Origin: Babesia bovis T2Bo
Lineage: Eukaryota; Apicomplexa; Aconoidasida; Piroplasmida; Babesiidae
DNA: 64,000 bases
Assembly (NCBI RefSeq): GCF_000165395.2
Contig: NC_010575.1
Location: 1,101,001 to 1,165,000, forward strand
Direction: 5' to 3'
Under the pieces are notes generated by a model. That model was not told where the DNA came from. It saw only the letters and a list, made by a program, of their open reading frames with translations, and did no database searches. Positions within the stretch are counted from its first letter, which is position 1; every line of letters begins with the position of its first letter. Made by a program: the position numbers and the translations under genes. Shown piece after piece: positions 63,072 through 64,000 of the stretch.

Positions 63072-64000
63072 TTACGCAAAAATGTTGGGTACACCTTCAG
63101 CGATTGTTCCATCTGCCTTGCGCTGCCAGTACTCGCCGGTGAATTCCCAGCTAGGGGCATTGGTTTCCGGATCCAGGTGCTTGAGGAACCATCGTGGCTT
63201 ATGTGACGCTTCACCGTCTATACTTTTCTTTGCGTTTTCACGCTGTACTTCTTCCAGACGGTGCTTTTCACGCACGGCGCGGTCCATATCACCATCTTCG
63301 TAAGCACGCAAGTCAGGTCTAAATCGTGAGTCTGTGCATGGCATATGGGCTCCTTGTCTCGGGTCATAATCAGTGGAAAGCTCGTTGAGCTCCATCGTTA
63401 TCCATCCGAACCCATAGTAATGCTCGGAGTACATTGGCCGTGAGTTTGCTCGCCACATTTCACGACGCGTGCCGCTGACTATGTCTAACTTCTCCCAGTC
63501 AATTTCATTGACGAATGCGTCCCACGCATCCTCTTCATTCTTGTAGAACGCGCGGTCGTAATCTAGACGGCCGTCTGGTAGCAACAGCTTGGTATGGCCG
63601 CGACGTGCCTTTGGCCTCACGCGCTCCATATATACCGCTTCGCTCCACTTGCCTGAAATGTAATAGTGTGGTGTTCCATAGCGGTCGTGGACTAGAGCGC
63701 GTACTTTATGTATTTCCTTGTCGAACCATCCTTTACGCAGGTATTGCACCACTGCGAATTCGCCACTAGTGACATTTCTTAGAATAGCGGTGCCAACAGT
63801 CTCTATCCAAATCTTCCCTATGATTATATTGTGTATCACCACGTAACAGCGCTGCAAGGAATAGTGCTCCTTGGCGCCGTTGACAAACAGGTTAACTGTA
63901 AAAGGGCCTATAATACTGACTTCAACCGATTTGCCGGTTAATTTAACCATGGCATTAGTGCTACCGTATGACTCGAAGTTGTCGTTATGGCAGTGGAACG
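63072..64000 (-). CDS. oxysterol-binding protein-related protein (ORP), C-terminal part; 5' end outside window
   Basis: The frame is open through the window edge, so the gene starts beyond 64000; the ATG at 63950 is internal because HCHNDNFESYGSTNA precedes it in frame. The sequence matches the ORP lipid-transfer domain: VKLTGKSVEVSIIGPFTVNL, CYVVIHNIIIGKIWIETVGT, KGWFDKEIHKVRALVHD, YYISGKW, then the C-terminal RFRPDLRAYEDGDMDRAVRE and KPRWFLKHLDP with SWEFTGEYW. ORPs carry sterols or phosphoinositides between membranes at contact sites. No PH domain is visible in the part present. Its stop is only 83 bp upstream of the ORC4 start. Confidence 0.88.
   Translation of the reverse strand, partial: FHCHNDNFESYGSTNAMVKLTGKSVEVSIIGPFTVNLFVNGAKEHYSLQRCYVVIHNIIIGKIWIETVGTAILRNVTSGEFAVVQYLRKGWFDKEIHKVRALVHDRYGTPHYYISGKWSEAVYMERVRPKARRGHTKLLLPDGRLDYDRAFYKNEEDAWDAFVNEIDWEKLDIVSGTRREMWRANSRPMYSEHYYGFGWITMELNELSTDYDPRQGAHMPCTDSRFRPDLRAYEDGDMDRAVREKHRLEEVQRENAKKSIDGEASHKPRWFLKHLDPETNAPSWEFTGEYWQRKADGTIAEGVPNIFA

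Overview
This is nuclear DNA of an apicomplexan parasite, most likely a piroplasm of the Babesia type. The evidence is the close gene packing on both strands, the eukaryotic gene content, the moderate base composition, and above all the introns. By hand I placed 41 introns using GT/AG ends and reading frame; 32 of them are only 33-36 nt long, as expected for piroplasms. Many genes are therefore split into several short open frames, and I give exon coordinates for each rebuilt gene.

Left part (1-24 kb): eIF2A (3' end only), histidyl-tRNA synthetase, a CS-domain protein, the UFM1-activating enzyme UBA5, a Pro-rich protein, an SPB4/DDX55 RNA helicase, a mitochondrial FtsH/m-AAA protease, DENR, a cupin-like protein, a small mitochondrial-type protein, a large unrecognised protein, the SRP receptor alpha subunit, NDP kinase and a DUF501 protein. 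A 2 kb gap at 16.9-18.9 kb holds a run of perfect hairpins that looks like an unannotated structured RNA gene.

Middle (24-39 kb): a giant helical protein, the AP-2-type sigma adaptin, two related multi-membrane-span proteins in tandem, then about 3.2 kb of AT-rich DNA without credible genes, then a TPR/J-domain protein. Strand composition changes sign around this AT-rich block: A exceeds T on the + strand to the left, T exceeds A and G exceeds C to the right, whichever strand the genes use. This fits a replication origin and/or centromere.

Right part (39-64 kb): CTNNBL1 (seven exons), a carbonic-anhydrase-related surface or rhoptry protein with altered zinc ligands, a Nup93/Nic96-like nucleoporin, PRP17/CDC40, TSR3, a CWF19-like protein, a myosin-like protein with a dead motor plus IQ motifs and RCC1-like repeats, a TPR protein fused to an Aha1-type HSP90 activator domain, a telobox Myb protein (candidate telomere binder), a small unrecognised protein, ORC4, and an oxysterol-binding protein cut by the window end.

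Most genes are housekeeping. CTNNBL1, PRP17 and the CWF19-like protein act around the spliceosome; eIF2A, DENR, TSR3 and SPB4 act in translation or ribosome assembly; ORC4, the telobox protein and the AT-rich block concern chromosome maintenance. No mobile elements, CRISPR arrays or recognisable tRNA or rRNA genes were seen.
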